This document shows positions 43,347-51,231 of a DNA stretch of 64,000 nt, piece by piece; positions within the stretch are counted from its first letter, which is position 1; every line of letters begins with the position of its first letter. The notes below the pieces were generated by a model. It was not told the origin of the DNA. It was given only the letters and a program-made list of their open reading frames with translations, and made no database searches. The position numbers and the translations under genes are program-made. Source of the DNA: a virus. The DNA lies in the IMG/VR virus record IMGVR_UViG_3300025617_000013, positions 23,664 through 87,663 of that record; one strand, given 5' to 3'.

Positions 43347-44062
43347 TGGCTTTAGTAGAATGGAAACAGATAAATAGTGATTTAAAAAGTTCGGGAGACC
43401 TAACCGGTTCCTTATATCTTTCAGGCTCACAAGAAATAACAGGTTCACTATTTACTAGTGGAGGAATAGTTAGTTTTGATGCTTACCCTTGGCCAGAAGC
43501 AGGAAATGAGACTCATATTCTTAAAACACAAGCGTTTGAGTTAGAGTTTAACGGAGTTACCCGTTCTTATGAGTATATGGGTATAGCTTTAGAGCACTAT
43601 GAGACTAATTTCGATTATTATCATAACTCTCTTTTACTTTATACCTATAATGATCATGATAATCCAAGTTTCGGTGCTGAGTTAAATATAGGACCAATAC
43701 GAAGTCACTTACGACAGTATGCTTCAGGTTCAGATAACTTAGGTAATGTATCATTTAGGGAAAAGTATGATGGTAGAATACAAGGTTTACTTTATGCCAA
43801 TGAACTCCAAATAGGTAAGTACTTAGGGGAAGATATTGGAATAGGTAACGATTCTGCTAGCGTTCATATTACAGGTTCTCTTAATTTAAGATTAGACGGT
43901 GTAGAACAGTACTTCTCTGTTAATATAGATGGTTCTCCTCAAGTAAAAGTAAACGAAGAAGGTACTTTACAGGTTTACCCTAAAACAGAAACACCAACAG
44001 CAGTAACAGGAGGACTATTCTATAGTTCCTCAAATGAATATTATTTAGGTTTTAATAGTTAA
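43346..44062 (+). CDS. Fibre-like structural protein (238 aa, GTG start)
   Basis: 238 residues, starting at a GTG that shares its G with the upstream TAG stop. VEWKQINSDLKSSGDLTGSLYLSGSQEITGSLF is a short fibre-type N-terminal repeat, found again in the large fibre proteins. The middle has AFELEFNGVTRSYEYMGIALEH and YNDHDNPSFGAELNI, a beta domain. FYSSSNEYYLGFN ends it. It is likely a small baseplate, tail or fibre component, and is the first member of the fibre-like group. Confidence 0.55.
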   Translation: MALVEWKQINSDLKSSGDLTGSLYLSGSQEITGSLFTSGGIVSFDAYPWPEAGNETHILKTQAFELEFNGVTRSYEYMGIALEHYETNFDYYHNSLLLYTYNDHDNPSFGAELNIGPIRSHLRQYASGSDNLGNVSFREKYDGRIQGLLYANELQIGKYLGEDIGIGNDSASVHITGSLNLRLDGVEQYFSVNIDGSPQVKVNEEGTLQVYPKTETPTAVTGGLFYSSSNEYYLGFNS

Positions 44063-44066
44063 CGTA

Positions 44067-44074
44067 TATTTATA
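44067..44074 (+). promoter_or_regulatory. Late-promoter-like TATTTATA
   Basis: The octamer begins 4 nt after the upstream stop and ends 24 nt before the ATG of the next fibre-like gene. Confidence 0.5.
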
Positions 44075-44098
44075 TAAGATTAAACATCTCTTTTTACT

Positions 44099-44875
44099 AT
44101 GGCAATTTGGAAAAAAATACTTGTTAGTGGATCTAGCATTCATGTAAACGAAATAACAGCATCATCATTAACTAATAACAATCTTATTGTTGTTGGTTCA
44201 GGTGGAGCACTTGAGAACAGTGGACTAACCTTTGACGGTTCTGCAGTTACACTTACAGGTGCTAAATTAATTGTTCCAGGAGATATATCTGGAAGTGGAG
44301 ATTTAAAAATCTCTGGTAGTACAGTTATTGATACTAATTTAACAGTAGGAGGAACTTCAACATTTACTGGCGGAGTTCAATTATCTGGAGATTTAGATGT
44401 CGATGGTAATATAGCCGGTGATGGTAATTTAGATATAGCCGGTAACGGTAAAATTACTGGAAGTTTTGAAGTAGACGGTGCTTCTACTTTTAATAGTGAA
44501 GTAACAATTTCAGGAACTAACAATTTAAGAGTTGGTGGTGATATAATAGTAGATGGAGATTTTACCTACTTAAATACTGCTAACTTATTTGTAGAGGATA
44601 AATTTATTCTTTTAAATTCTGGTTCTGCTAATCCTGATGAAGGAGGTCTTATTATAGATGAAGGTAATGCAACAGGACATGCTTTTGTATATGATGCAGA
44701 CTCATCTAGATTTGCTTTTACAGGATCTTTAGATTCTACAGCTACTTCAGTAACACCAGATGCATTCGTTGCAGCAGTAGTACATGAAGGATCAGGACAT
44801 ACAGATGTACCGGAATACCAAAAAGCGGGTAACATCAAAGTAGATTCTTCTGACGAAATTTGGATTTACGTTTAA
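44099..44875 (+). CDS. Fibre-like structural protein (258 aa)
   Basis: 258 residues. MAIWKKILVSGSSIHVNEI matches the start of the larger protein at 45188 (MPNWKKLIVSGSDAHLNSL), marking a shared N-terminal anchor. A short parallel-beta repeat region (GDLKISGSTVIDTNLTVGG, LDVDGNIAGDGNLDIAGNG) precedes a head domain with VEDKFILLNSGSANPDEGG and RFAFTGSLD. This FILLNSGS...GGLIID block is common in phage tail fibre and spike proteins. The role is adsorption or baseplate structure by inference. Confidence 0.65.
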   Translation: MAIWKKILVSGSSIHVNEITASSLTNNNLIVVGSGGALENSGLTFDGSAVTLTGAKLIVPGDISGSGDLKISGSTVIDTNLTVGGTSTFTGGVQLSGDLDVDGNIAGDGNLDIAGNGKITGSFEVDGASTFNSEVTISGTNNLRVGGDIIVDGDFTYLNTANLFVEDKFILLNSGSANPDEGGLIIDEGNATGHAFVYDADSSRFAFTGSLDSTATSVTPDAFVAAVVHEGSGHTDVPEYQKAGNIKVDSSDEIWIYV

Positions 44876-44888
44876 AATAGTATATAAT
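44860..44888 (+). promoter_or_regulatory. Possible sigma70-like promoter giving a leaderless start
   Basis: TTGGAT (44860-44865) and TATAAT (44883-44888) are 17 nt apart and end 6 nt before the ATG at 44895. Transcription could start at the ATG itself. The match is good, but the -35 lies inside the preceding coding sequence and AT-rich chance matches are common. Confidence 0.3.
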
Positions 44889-44894
44889 ATAGTT

Positions 44895-45086
44895 ATGGGA
44901 TTATTAGATAAAGGCAGAACTAAGCCTAGTAATACGGGTACGGAATTAACTCAAGCAGGTTTAACCAAAGAAGATTTTAAATTTATTCTTGCTAAATTAA
45001 GATTAGCAGATTATAAAGGAACAGAATTTGAAGCTTTTTACGCCGTATACACAAAAATACAAGATCATATAAATAATCAAAAATAA
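44895..45086 (+). CDS. Small helical protein (63 aa)
   Basis: 63 residues. MGLLDKGRTKPSNTGTELTQAGLTKEDFKFILAKL is helical and charged, with no membrane segment. The end KIQDHINNQK is basic. I recall similar short GLTxEDFxFILxxL proteins beside structural genes in marine phages, without a function. It is followed by a terminator. Confidence 0.55.
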   Translation: MGLLDKGRTKPSNTGTELTQAGLTKEDFKFILAKLRLADYKGTEFEAFYAVYTKIQDHINNQK

Positions 45087-45091
45087 GTAGA

Positions 45092-45110
45092 GGGGCTTTT
45101 AAGCCCTTTT
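45092..45110 (+). terminator. Intrinsic terminator
   Basis: Stem GGGCT/AGCCC (45093-45097, 45102-45106) with a 4-nt loop is followed by TTTT. It separates the small helical gene from the large fibre cluster and is directly followed by a late-type motif. Confidence 0.6.
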
Positions 45111-45112
45111 GC

Positions 45113-45187
45113 TATTTATAGGTATATTATAGGCCCGAAAGGGAAGTGGGCGGGAACGAACCCGTAACCTACCGTAATAGAGAAGAT
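45113..45187 (+). promoter_or_regulatory. Late-promoter-like motif and structured leader of fibre cluster
   Basis: TATTTATA (45113-45120) ends 67 nt before the ATG at 45188. The leader contains a CCC-GAAA-GGG tetraloop hairpin (45134-45143) and a two-part hairpin with outer stem GTGGG/CCTAC (45146-45150, 45168-45172) and inner CGGG/CCCG around AACGAA (45151-45164). This GC-rich structure stands out from the AT-rich surroundings and may influence translation or mRNA stability. Confidence 0.4.
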
Positions 45188-47215
45188 ATGCCCAATTGGA
45201 AAAAACTGATAGTCAGTGGATCAGATGCGCACCTGAATTCACTTGACATTGCAACATTTATATCCGCTTCCAACTTTGAAGGTGGATTATTCAAAGGAGA
45301 TGGTTCACAACTCACAAACATCTCTGCCTCTTATTTATCAAACGAACTTACAGCCAGTATTTCTGGTGCATTTAATTCTGTTTCTCAATCTATTGCTTCT
45401 GATATAGAAGATATTGTAGATGGGACAACAACAGTAACATCCGCCTCTTACGCTTTAACAGCTTCTTATGCATTGAATGCAGGTGGAGGTACAGGAGTAG
45501 GCTTTCCTTTTAGCGGTTCAGCTATTATCACAGGATCTCTCTTAGTATCTAGTTCATTTGTAGACTTTACAAATGCTACCGTAATATCAGGCTCTATATT
45601 TAGTGGTTCTTTTGTAGGAGATGGTTCCGGTCTAACAGGATTAGCCGGAGATGTAGATACAGGTTCATTATTAACCACAGCTTCTGCAGCCGGTTCTACT
45701 ATTACTTTTGAAAAAGGTGATGGATCAACCTTTGACGTTTCTATAGCAGCTTCTGCTTCTTCAGCAGATGCACTAGTAACTGCTTCTATAGACGGCTCCA
45801 CTCTTACATTTGAAAAAGGAGATGCTTCTACTTTTGATATCATACTACCATCAGGAGGTAATGGATATTCTGGAGAGACTGCAACAGCAATACTCTCACA
45901 ATCAACAGCAGCTGAAACCTGGAGCTTTGCACACAACCTAAACGAAAGACATCCAGTTATTACAGTTTATGATGATAACGAAGATGTAATCGTACCGAAT
46001 ACTATTTCAGTAGTAGATGAGAATAATTTAGATATTATATTCTCTACTACTAGAACAGGTTATGCTACAGCAGTAGTTGTAGGAGTTAGTTCTTCTTTTG
46101 CTACTACAGCATCTTATATAGAATCTTTAAATGTTGACGGTCCATTAGGATTAGATAGTATAACTTCTGCTTCCTATGCATTAACTGCATCTTATGCTGA
46201 TGACTTTAACGCTAACAATATAACAGCTACATCATTTACAGGTTCTTTCTCAGGTTCTTTTTACGGAGACGGTTCTAACCTATCAGGAGTAACTTCTTAT
46301 ACAGATGTAGATACTTTAGAATATATTAACAGTATTGGAGTAGTATCAAGCTCTGCCCAGATTAATACAGGTTCTTTCTCTGGCTCTTTCTTTGGAGACG
46401 GTACAGGATTAACCGGACTTGGGTATGGAGATACTAAAAAACTATATCAAACAGTAGCAGCAACTACATGGTCGTTTAACCATAATATGGTCGAACAGTA
46501 TCCAACAGTTACTGTATACAACGATTTAAATGAAGTAGTACAGCCAACTAAAATAGTAGCGGTAGATTCTTCTTCTTTAGATATATACTTTGGAATACCG
46601 ACAGCAGGTACAGCGGTAGCTGTAGTAGGTGGTGTAGCAACCACCCAAGAAGCAGGGTATAATAGAGTATTAGAACAAACATTATCGGCCACTACTTGGT
46701 CATTTACCCATAACCTAGGGAATAAATACCCACAAGTATCGGTATATGATTCTAGTGATGAATTAATTATACCTGGTAAGTTAGAAGCAGTAGATCAGAA
46801 TAATTTAATTATATATTTTGATAACCCTCATGCAGGTACTGCAACCGCTACAGTAGGAGGAACATCTCTTACAGCGTCTTATGCCGATAGTTTAGTAATA
46901 AGTGATACACTTCTTACATATCAAGATAATACTGATGTAGATACAGGGACAGAGACTATAGCAACGGTATCAACTTCTACTTATGATGGTGCTTTTTTTG
47001 ATTATATTATTAAAGACGGAACTAACTTTAGAGCCGGTACTGTTTTATCAGTATGGGATGGTTCTTCAATAGAATATACAGAAACTTCAACTCAAGATAT
47101 AGGAAACACCACAGGTGTAACCATGTCAGTAGATATATCAGGAACTGATGCTAGACTAAGAGCAACCACAACATCAGATAATTGGAACATAAAAGCATTT
47201 GTAAGAGCATTATAG
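45188..47215 (+). CDS. Fibre/adhesin protein with repeated Ig-like module (675 aa)
   Basis: Read from ATG 45188 (MPNWKKLIVSGSDAH); a longer frame from GTG 45146 would cover the hairpin leader and lose the shared N-terminal anchor seen at 44099. The protein has beta repeats of the form FSGSFxGDGSGLTG. It carries at least three copies of a module like TTWSFNHNMVEQYPTVTVYN followed by VVQPTKIVAVDSSSLDIYF and TAGTAVAVVGG (near nt 45910, 46450 and 46680). The C-terminal jelly-roll has YDGAFFDYIIKDGTNFRAG. The same module recurs in the protein at 57638. It is likely a tail-fibre or shaft component. The stop is 1 nt before the next ATG. Confidence 0.75.
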   Translation: MPNWKKLIVSGSDAHLNSLDIATFISASNFEGGLFKGDGSQLTNISASYLSNELTASISGAFNSVSQSIASDIEDIVDGTTTVTSASYALTASYALNAGGGTGVGFPFSGSAIITGSLLVSSSFVDFTNATVISGSIFSGSFVGDGSGLTGLAGDVDTGSLLTTASAAGSTITFEKGDGSTFDVSIAASASSADALVTASIDGSTLTFEKGDASTFDIILPSGGNGYSGETATAILSQSTAAETWSFAHNLNERHPVITVYDDNEDVIVPNTISVVDENNLDIIFSTTRTGYATAVVVGVSSSFATTASYIESLNVDGPLGLDSITSASYALTASYADDFNANNITATSFTGSFSGSFYGDGSNLSGVTSYTDVDTLEYINSIGVVSSSAQINTGSFSGSFFGDGTGLTGLGYGDTKKLYQTVAATTWSFNHNMVEQYPTVTVYNDLNEVVQPTKIVAVDSSSLDIYFGIPTAGTAVAVVGGVATTQEAGYNRVLEQTLSATTWSFTHNLGNKYPQVSVYDSSDELIIPGKLEAVDQNNLIIYFDNPHAGTATATVGGTSLTASYADSLVISDTLLTYQDNTDVDTGTETIATVSTSTYDGAFFDYIIKDGTNFRAGTVLSVWDGSSIEYTETSTQDIGNTTGVTMSVDISGTDARLRATTTSDNWNIKAFVRAL

Positions 47216-47216
47216 T

Positions 47217-50200
47217 ATGAAAATATTTGACCCAAAATTAACAGGAAGTATAGAAATCCTTAACACCATAAGCGGTAGTGTTGAAATACAACAAGATTTA
47301 ACAGTAGGGGGAACTATATTTGGAGATATAGAAGGAAGTATAGAGGGTACTGCAGCAACAGCTTCTTACGTAGAATTTAACAGTGTAGATGGATTATCTA
47401 CTTTTTCATCAAGTATTGAAGATAGAGTAACTTTACAAGAAGAATTTAGTTCTTCTTTAGACAGTACTTTTGCAACAGATACAGCAGTGGCAACTGCAGT
47501 TTTAAGCCTCAATGCTGCTACATCCTCATACCTACTTAACACCACAGATACGTTAGATGGGGATTTAACTGTGACAGGAACAATAACTGCTCAAGAATTT
47601 CATACAGAATATGTTAGTGCTTCTATTATTTATCAATCAGGATCAACACAGTTTGGAGATACTTCTGATGACACTCACATTTTTACCGGCAATATTGGTA
47701 TAGGCACGAATAGTCCTATACAAAAATTAGATGTAAATGGAAATATAGTTTCTAATTCATTTTATTTATATGATTCAACATCTAATGATAGAAACGTAAT
47801 GTTCCTTGACGGTTCAGATAATTTATTACTAGCAACAGGGACAAGTACTGGAGCAAGATCAATGCTTTTTTATACTGAAAACGCAGAACGTATGCGTATT
47901 GATTCTACGGGTAACGTAGGTATAGGAACGAGTAGTCCTGTAAGAAAACTTGATGTAAATAGTGGAGTTTCTTCTGATATAGTGAGGTTTGGAAATAATA
48001 GTGGAGCAATGACTTTTGGTCAAACACCTAATCAGTCAAGTCTTGACCTTGCTTCAAGCAACGTTTTTAGAATTAGACAAGGCTCTTCAATTCCATTTAT
48101 ATTAAGTTCAAGTGGTAATGTAGGTATCGGAACGACTAGTCCAGGTAGATTGCTTGAAGTTTATGGGGCTCTTGATGGTTATATTAAAGTCAATGGGGGC
48201 CGTTCTGGTAATCACGGTTTTACACTTGGTTCAGATGCATACGGTTTTATTATTTTTGACGATACATTAAGTAATTATAGATTTGTTATTGAACAAGACT
48301 CAGGCAACGTCGGGATCGGAACAGCTAATCCAAATGGAAAATTAGACGTGCAATCATCTAACACAGGAAATTTACTTTCTAGAGTTTACAACCCTAACAC
48401 CGGTGCTAGTTCTTCTGCTTCTTTTAGAATAGCTTCTGCCGCAAACAACGCAAACTCTGCTAGATTAGAATTTTCTGACGCTAGTTATTATACAGCTACA
48501 ATATCAGGAGATAGAGTTCAGGGGCTAGTTTTTAGAACATCAGCAACTGGGAGTAACCCCACTACGGTCCCTGAGAGAATGCGTATTGAATCAGATGGTA
48601 TAATTAGTATAGGTGAAGGTGCTACACAATCTTGGATAGCTAATAAAGTACAGACTACAACCACTGCAGTTTCAGGGAAGCAGGACATGTCTGACATAGA
48701 CAGAACCACAGCCAATTGGATGAGGATTACTAATCCTGTTTATTCAACAAATGGTTCTGTAGGTTTAATAATGCGTACTTTCCCAAATTCAGATGCAAGG
48801 CAGGGTGCTGGTATAATAGCTTCAGGAGGATCTGATAACGCGGCTACGGATTTAGATTTATTTGTTAGTCAACAAACATCTGGTGCTACAACGAGTACAT
48901 CATATTCTGCTCTATCGATAAAAGGTAACACAGGTAACGTAGGTATAGGTAACACAACACCTTCTGCTAACCTATATGTTTCCGGAGCAAATGGAGATGC
49001 GACTACTAAAGCAGAAATGCAATCAAACTCAGTATTTACTATAAAACCTTCTGCAACAAATTCTGGTAATTTAAATTTTGCTCAAGTAGATGGGGGTAAT
49101 TCAATAGGTATTCAATTTACAAACGGTGCAGGAACATCAGATTGGGATATAGCACTGAATCCATTTGGAGGTAACGTAGGTATAGGGGTAACTGCTCCAA
49201 GTGAGAAACTAGAAGTAGCAGGAAATGCTATTTTAGATGCCAGTAATGCTAGGTTGAAAATTAAAGGAGGTGTAACAGGAACTAATAGCGGTATAGATTG
49301 GACTTTTAATTCAGATTCAACACAGTATGCTAAAATAGAATTAGACTATGATACTAGAGCTACTACCGGACTATTGATAGATTCAGGATACCCGATGACC
49401 TTAGATTACAGTAGCGGTACTTTTAGTATTAAGAAAAATGGCTCAAGTGAGTTAACAATTCTAAATGGCAACGTAGGTATCGGAACGACTAGTCCGGGCT
49501 ATAAACTTGAGATAGATGGCACCCTTAAATCTACAGGTTGGGGTTATTTAGCCACTACGGGAGCTACAAGTATTGTAAATATTGGAAGCTCTAATGCAGC
49601 AGTGACGCAATTAAATCTCTCAACTTCGTCTTCGGGAGGCAGCACGGTAGCTGCTACAAATTCATTATCAATAAGCGTAAATAATACGACAGCAGCAAAA
49701 ATCCTGTCAAACGGAAATATAGGCATCGGAACGACTAGTCCTTCTGAAGCGCTGCACATATATCGCAATGCAGCATCTGCTGAGATAAGACTTCAGAACA
49801 ACAATATTAGCTCCTACATAAGAAGTAATACAGACAATTTAAACTTCTATGTATTTAATGGGGAGAAGATGCGTATCACCTTAGGTGGCAACGTAGGTAT
49901 AGGTACTACAAGCCCAAATTGCATGCTGGACGTTCAAGGGAACTCATCTTTTGGTTCTATAAAAAGCCTACAAGGAACATACCACCAGCCTAATAAGTGG
50001 CAAAAAGTTATAAGTTTTACTTATTCTGCATTTAGTTTTGATTCGTTTACTTTGATTGTTAATGAGGGAGGAGATACAGGTAATTACAATTCAAATGCTG
50101 AAGTATACATACATTATAAGTTCCAAAATAATAACGGTAGAATAGTAGCAAACATAATTAATTATGGAGATAAACCTATACTAGCTGAAAACTTTGAAAT

Positions 50201-51197
50201 TTATAAAACCGGTACAACTAACGGTACAATCACTATCTACCATAAGATGGTAAGGAATTACCAAACACCAAGTTACACACTTTTAGGACCTACAGTTAAT
50301 ATAGATTATACCTGGCACGGTACAGTAGTCGGTGATGACTTATCATCAGAAACAAACGACCCTTGGTTTATAAAAGATATTACAAACGGGTTAACCATCA
50401 ATGGAAGATCTGGTAATGTAGGTATAGGAAAAACTAGTCCTTCCTATAAACTTGATATAGATGGAGGATCATCAGTTCCACTACAGGTAAATTCTACTCA
50501 AGATTATATGATAGGTTTATCTAGATCTGGGGTATCTCAATGGTGGTTAAAAGCTTATACTAATGGAGCATTTGCTCTACATGAAAACGGAGTTGGTGAT
50601 CAAATATATATTCCAGGTGGCGGTAACGTAGGTATAGGTACAACAGCACCTGGTGAAAAACTTGATGTCAACGGGGCTGTACAAGCTGTAGCATATAAAG
50701 CTACAGGAGGAGGAACTTCCACTTTCGGTACGATGACTAAGGTATATCAAGATCTACATAAAAGATCTTTTGTTACAACTCATAATTTTACTTATGCTGG
50801 GACAGGTACATATTACTTTAACTTAGCTTTCCCAGCTTCCGGTACTATCGGATTTAACTTAAAGATTGTTACCAGTAGAAATGGTAACTGGAGAAATTTT
50901 GGATATATCGATCATCAAGGTTTCGTATATTGGGAAACAGATGGTGATTTTGTACACGAAGCAGGGGTAACCTCAATAGCATCAAGTCATGGAGGAGGTA
51001 TTACAGTAGGTAATCCGACTGGCTTTGGAGCTAATAGTATCTCAGCTTCAACCCCCGGCTCCCTTAATTACAACTACATGATCGTTAGATTTCCTATATA
51101 CTTCCCAGACGGTACCACCGGATCAGATGGATTCTGGAAAGTTCATTTAGATACTTATGGATACACCGGAGATACAGCATACTTCTTAAAAGCATAA
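47217..51197 (+). CDS. Fibre/adhesin paralogue 1, NVGIGTTSP repeats, unique tip (1326 aa)
   Basis: N-terminal MKIFDPKLTGSIEILNTISG, then a trunk block with TLDGDLTVTGTITAQEFHTE and SGSTQFGDTSDD (about nt 47550-47690) shared by four other proteins downstream. More than eight NVGIGTxSP turns follow, separated by beta domains of differing sequence. The unique C-terminal tip has VYQDLHKRSFVTTHNFTYAG, YYFNLAFPASGTIGF and YFPDGTTGSDGFWKVH, with no S74 domain. This is the architecture of phage and bacterial repeat-shaft adhesins. The tip is probably the receptor-binding part. It is preceded by 1 nt after the previous stop and probably shares the promoter at 45113. Confidence 0.8.
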   Translation: MKIFDPKLTGSIEILNTISGSVEIQQDLTVGGTIFGDIEGSIEGTAATASYVEFNSVDGLSTFSSSIEDRVTLQEEFSSSLDSTFATDTAVATAVLSLNAATSSYLLNTTDTLDGDLTVTGTITAQEFHTEYVSASIIYQSGSTQFGDTSDDTHIFTGNIGIGTNSPIQKLDVNGNIVSNSFYLYDSTSNDRNVMFLDGSDNLLLATGTSTGARSMLFYTENAERMRIDSTGNVGIGTSSPVRKLDVNSGVSSDIVRFGNNSGAMTFGQTPNQSSLDLASSNVFRIRQGSSIPFILSSSGNVGIGTTSPGRLLEVYGALDGYIKVNGGRSGNHGFTLGSDAYGFIIFDDTLSNYRFVIEQDSGNVGIGTANPNGKLDVQSSNTGNLLSRVYNPNTGASSSASFRIASAANNANSARLEFSDASYYTATISGDRVQGLVFRTSATGSNPTTVPERMRIESDGIISIGEGATQSWIANKVQTTTTAVSGKQDMSDIDRTTANWMRITNPVYSTNGSVGLIMRTFPNSDARQGAGIIASGGSDNAATDLDLFVSQQTSGATTSTSYSALSIKGNTGNVGIGNTTPSANLYVSGANGDATTKAEMQSNSVFTIKPSATNSGNLNFAQVDGGNSIGIQFTNGAGTSDWDIALNPFGGNVGIGVTAPSEKLEVAGNAILDASNARLKIKGGVTGTNSGIDWTFNSDSTQYAKIELDYDTRATTGLLIDSGYPMTLDYSSGTFSIKKNGSSELTILNGNVGIGTTSPGYKLEIDGTLKSTGWGYLATTGATSIVNIGSSNAAVTQLNLSTSSSGGSTVAATNSLSISVNNTTAAKILSNGNIGIGTTSPSEALHIYRNAASAEIRLQNNNISSYIRSNTDNLNFYVFNGEKMRITLGGNVGIGTTSPNCMLDVQGNSSFGSIKSLQGTYHQPNKWQKVISFTYSAFSFDSFTLIVNEGGDTGNYNSNAEVYIHYKFQNNNGRIVANIINYGDKPILAENFEIYKTGTTNGTITIYHKMVRNYQTPSYTLLGPTVNIDYTWHGTVVGDDLSSETNDPWFIKDITNGLTINGRSGNVGIGKTSPSYKLDIDGGSSVPLQVNSTQDYMIGLSRSGVSQWWLKAYTNGAFALHENGVGDQIYIPGGGNVGIGTTAPGEKLDVNGAVQAVAYKATGGGTSTFGTMTKVYQDLHKRSFVTTHNFTYAGTGTYYFNLAFPASGTIGFNLKIVTSRNGNWRNFGYIDHQGFVYWETDGDFVHEAGVTSIASSHGGGITVGNPTGFGANSISASTPGSLNYNYMIVRFPIYFPDGTTGSDGFWKVHLDTYGYTGDTAYFLKA

Positions 51198-51231
51198 AAT
51201 ATTTATAATAAAATAACCAAAGAATGATAAT
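51195..51231 (+). repeat. 37-bp direct repeat with late motif, copy 1
   Basis: It is identical to 57609-57645. It spans the end of one fibre gene or its partner, the TATTTATA at 51200-51207 and the first eight bases (ATGATAAT) of the next fibre gene. The octamer ends 16 nt before the ATG. Confidence 0.8.
51200..51207 (+). promoter_or_regulatory. Late-promoter-like TATTTATA before fibre paralogue 2
   Basis: The octamer overlaps the direct repeat and ends 16 nt before the ATG at 51224. Confidence 0.55.

Noticed and set aside
45121-45173. On the minus strand, a T-arm-like CGGG-TTCGTT-CCCG suggests a tRNA 3' end
   Set aside because: The loop has six rather than seven bases, the conserved A is missing, and no acceptor, D or anticodon arms can be built. 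It is read instead as a leader hairpin.
45146-45187. GTG start at 45146 for the fibre gene
   Set aside because: The extra 14 residues come from the hairpin leader; the ATG at 45188 gives the MPNWKKLIVSGS start matching the gene at 44099.
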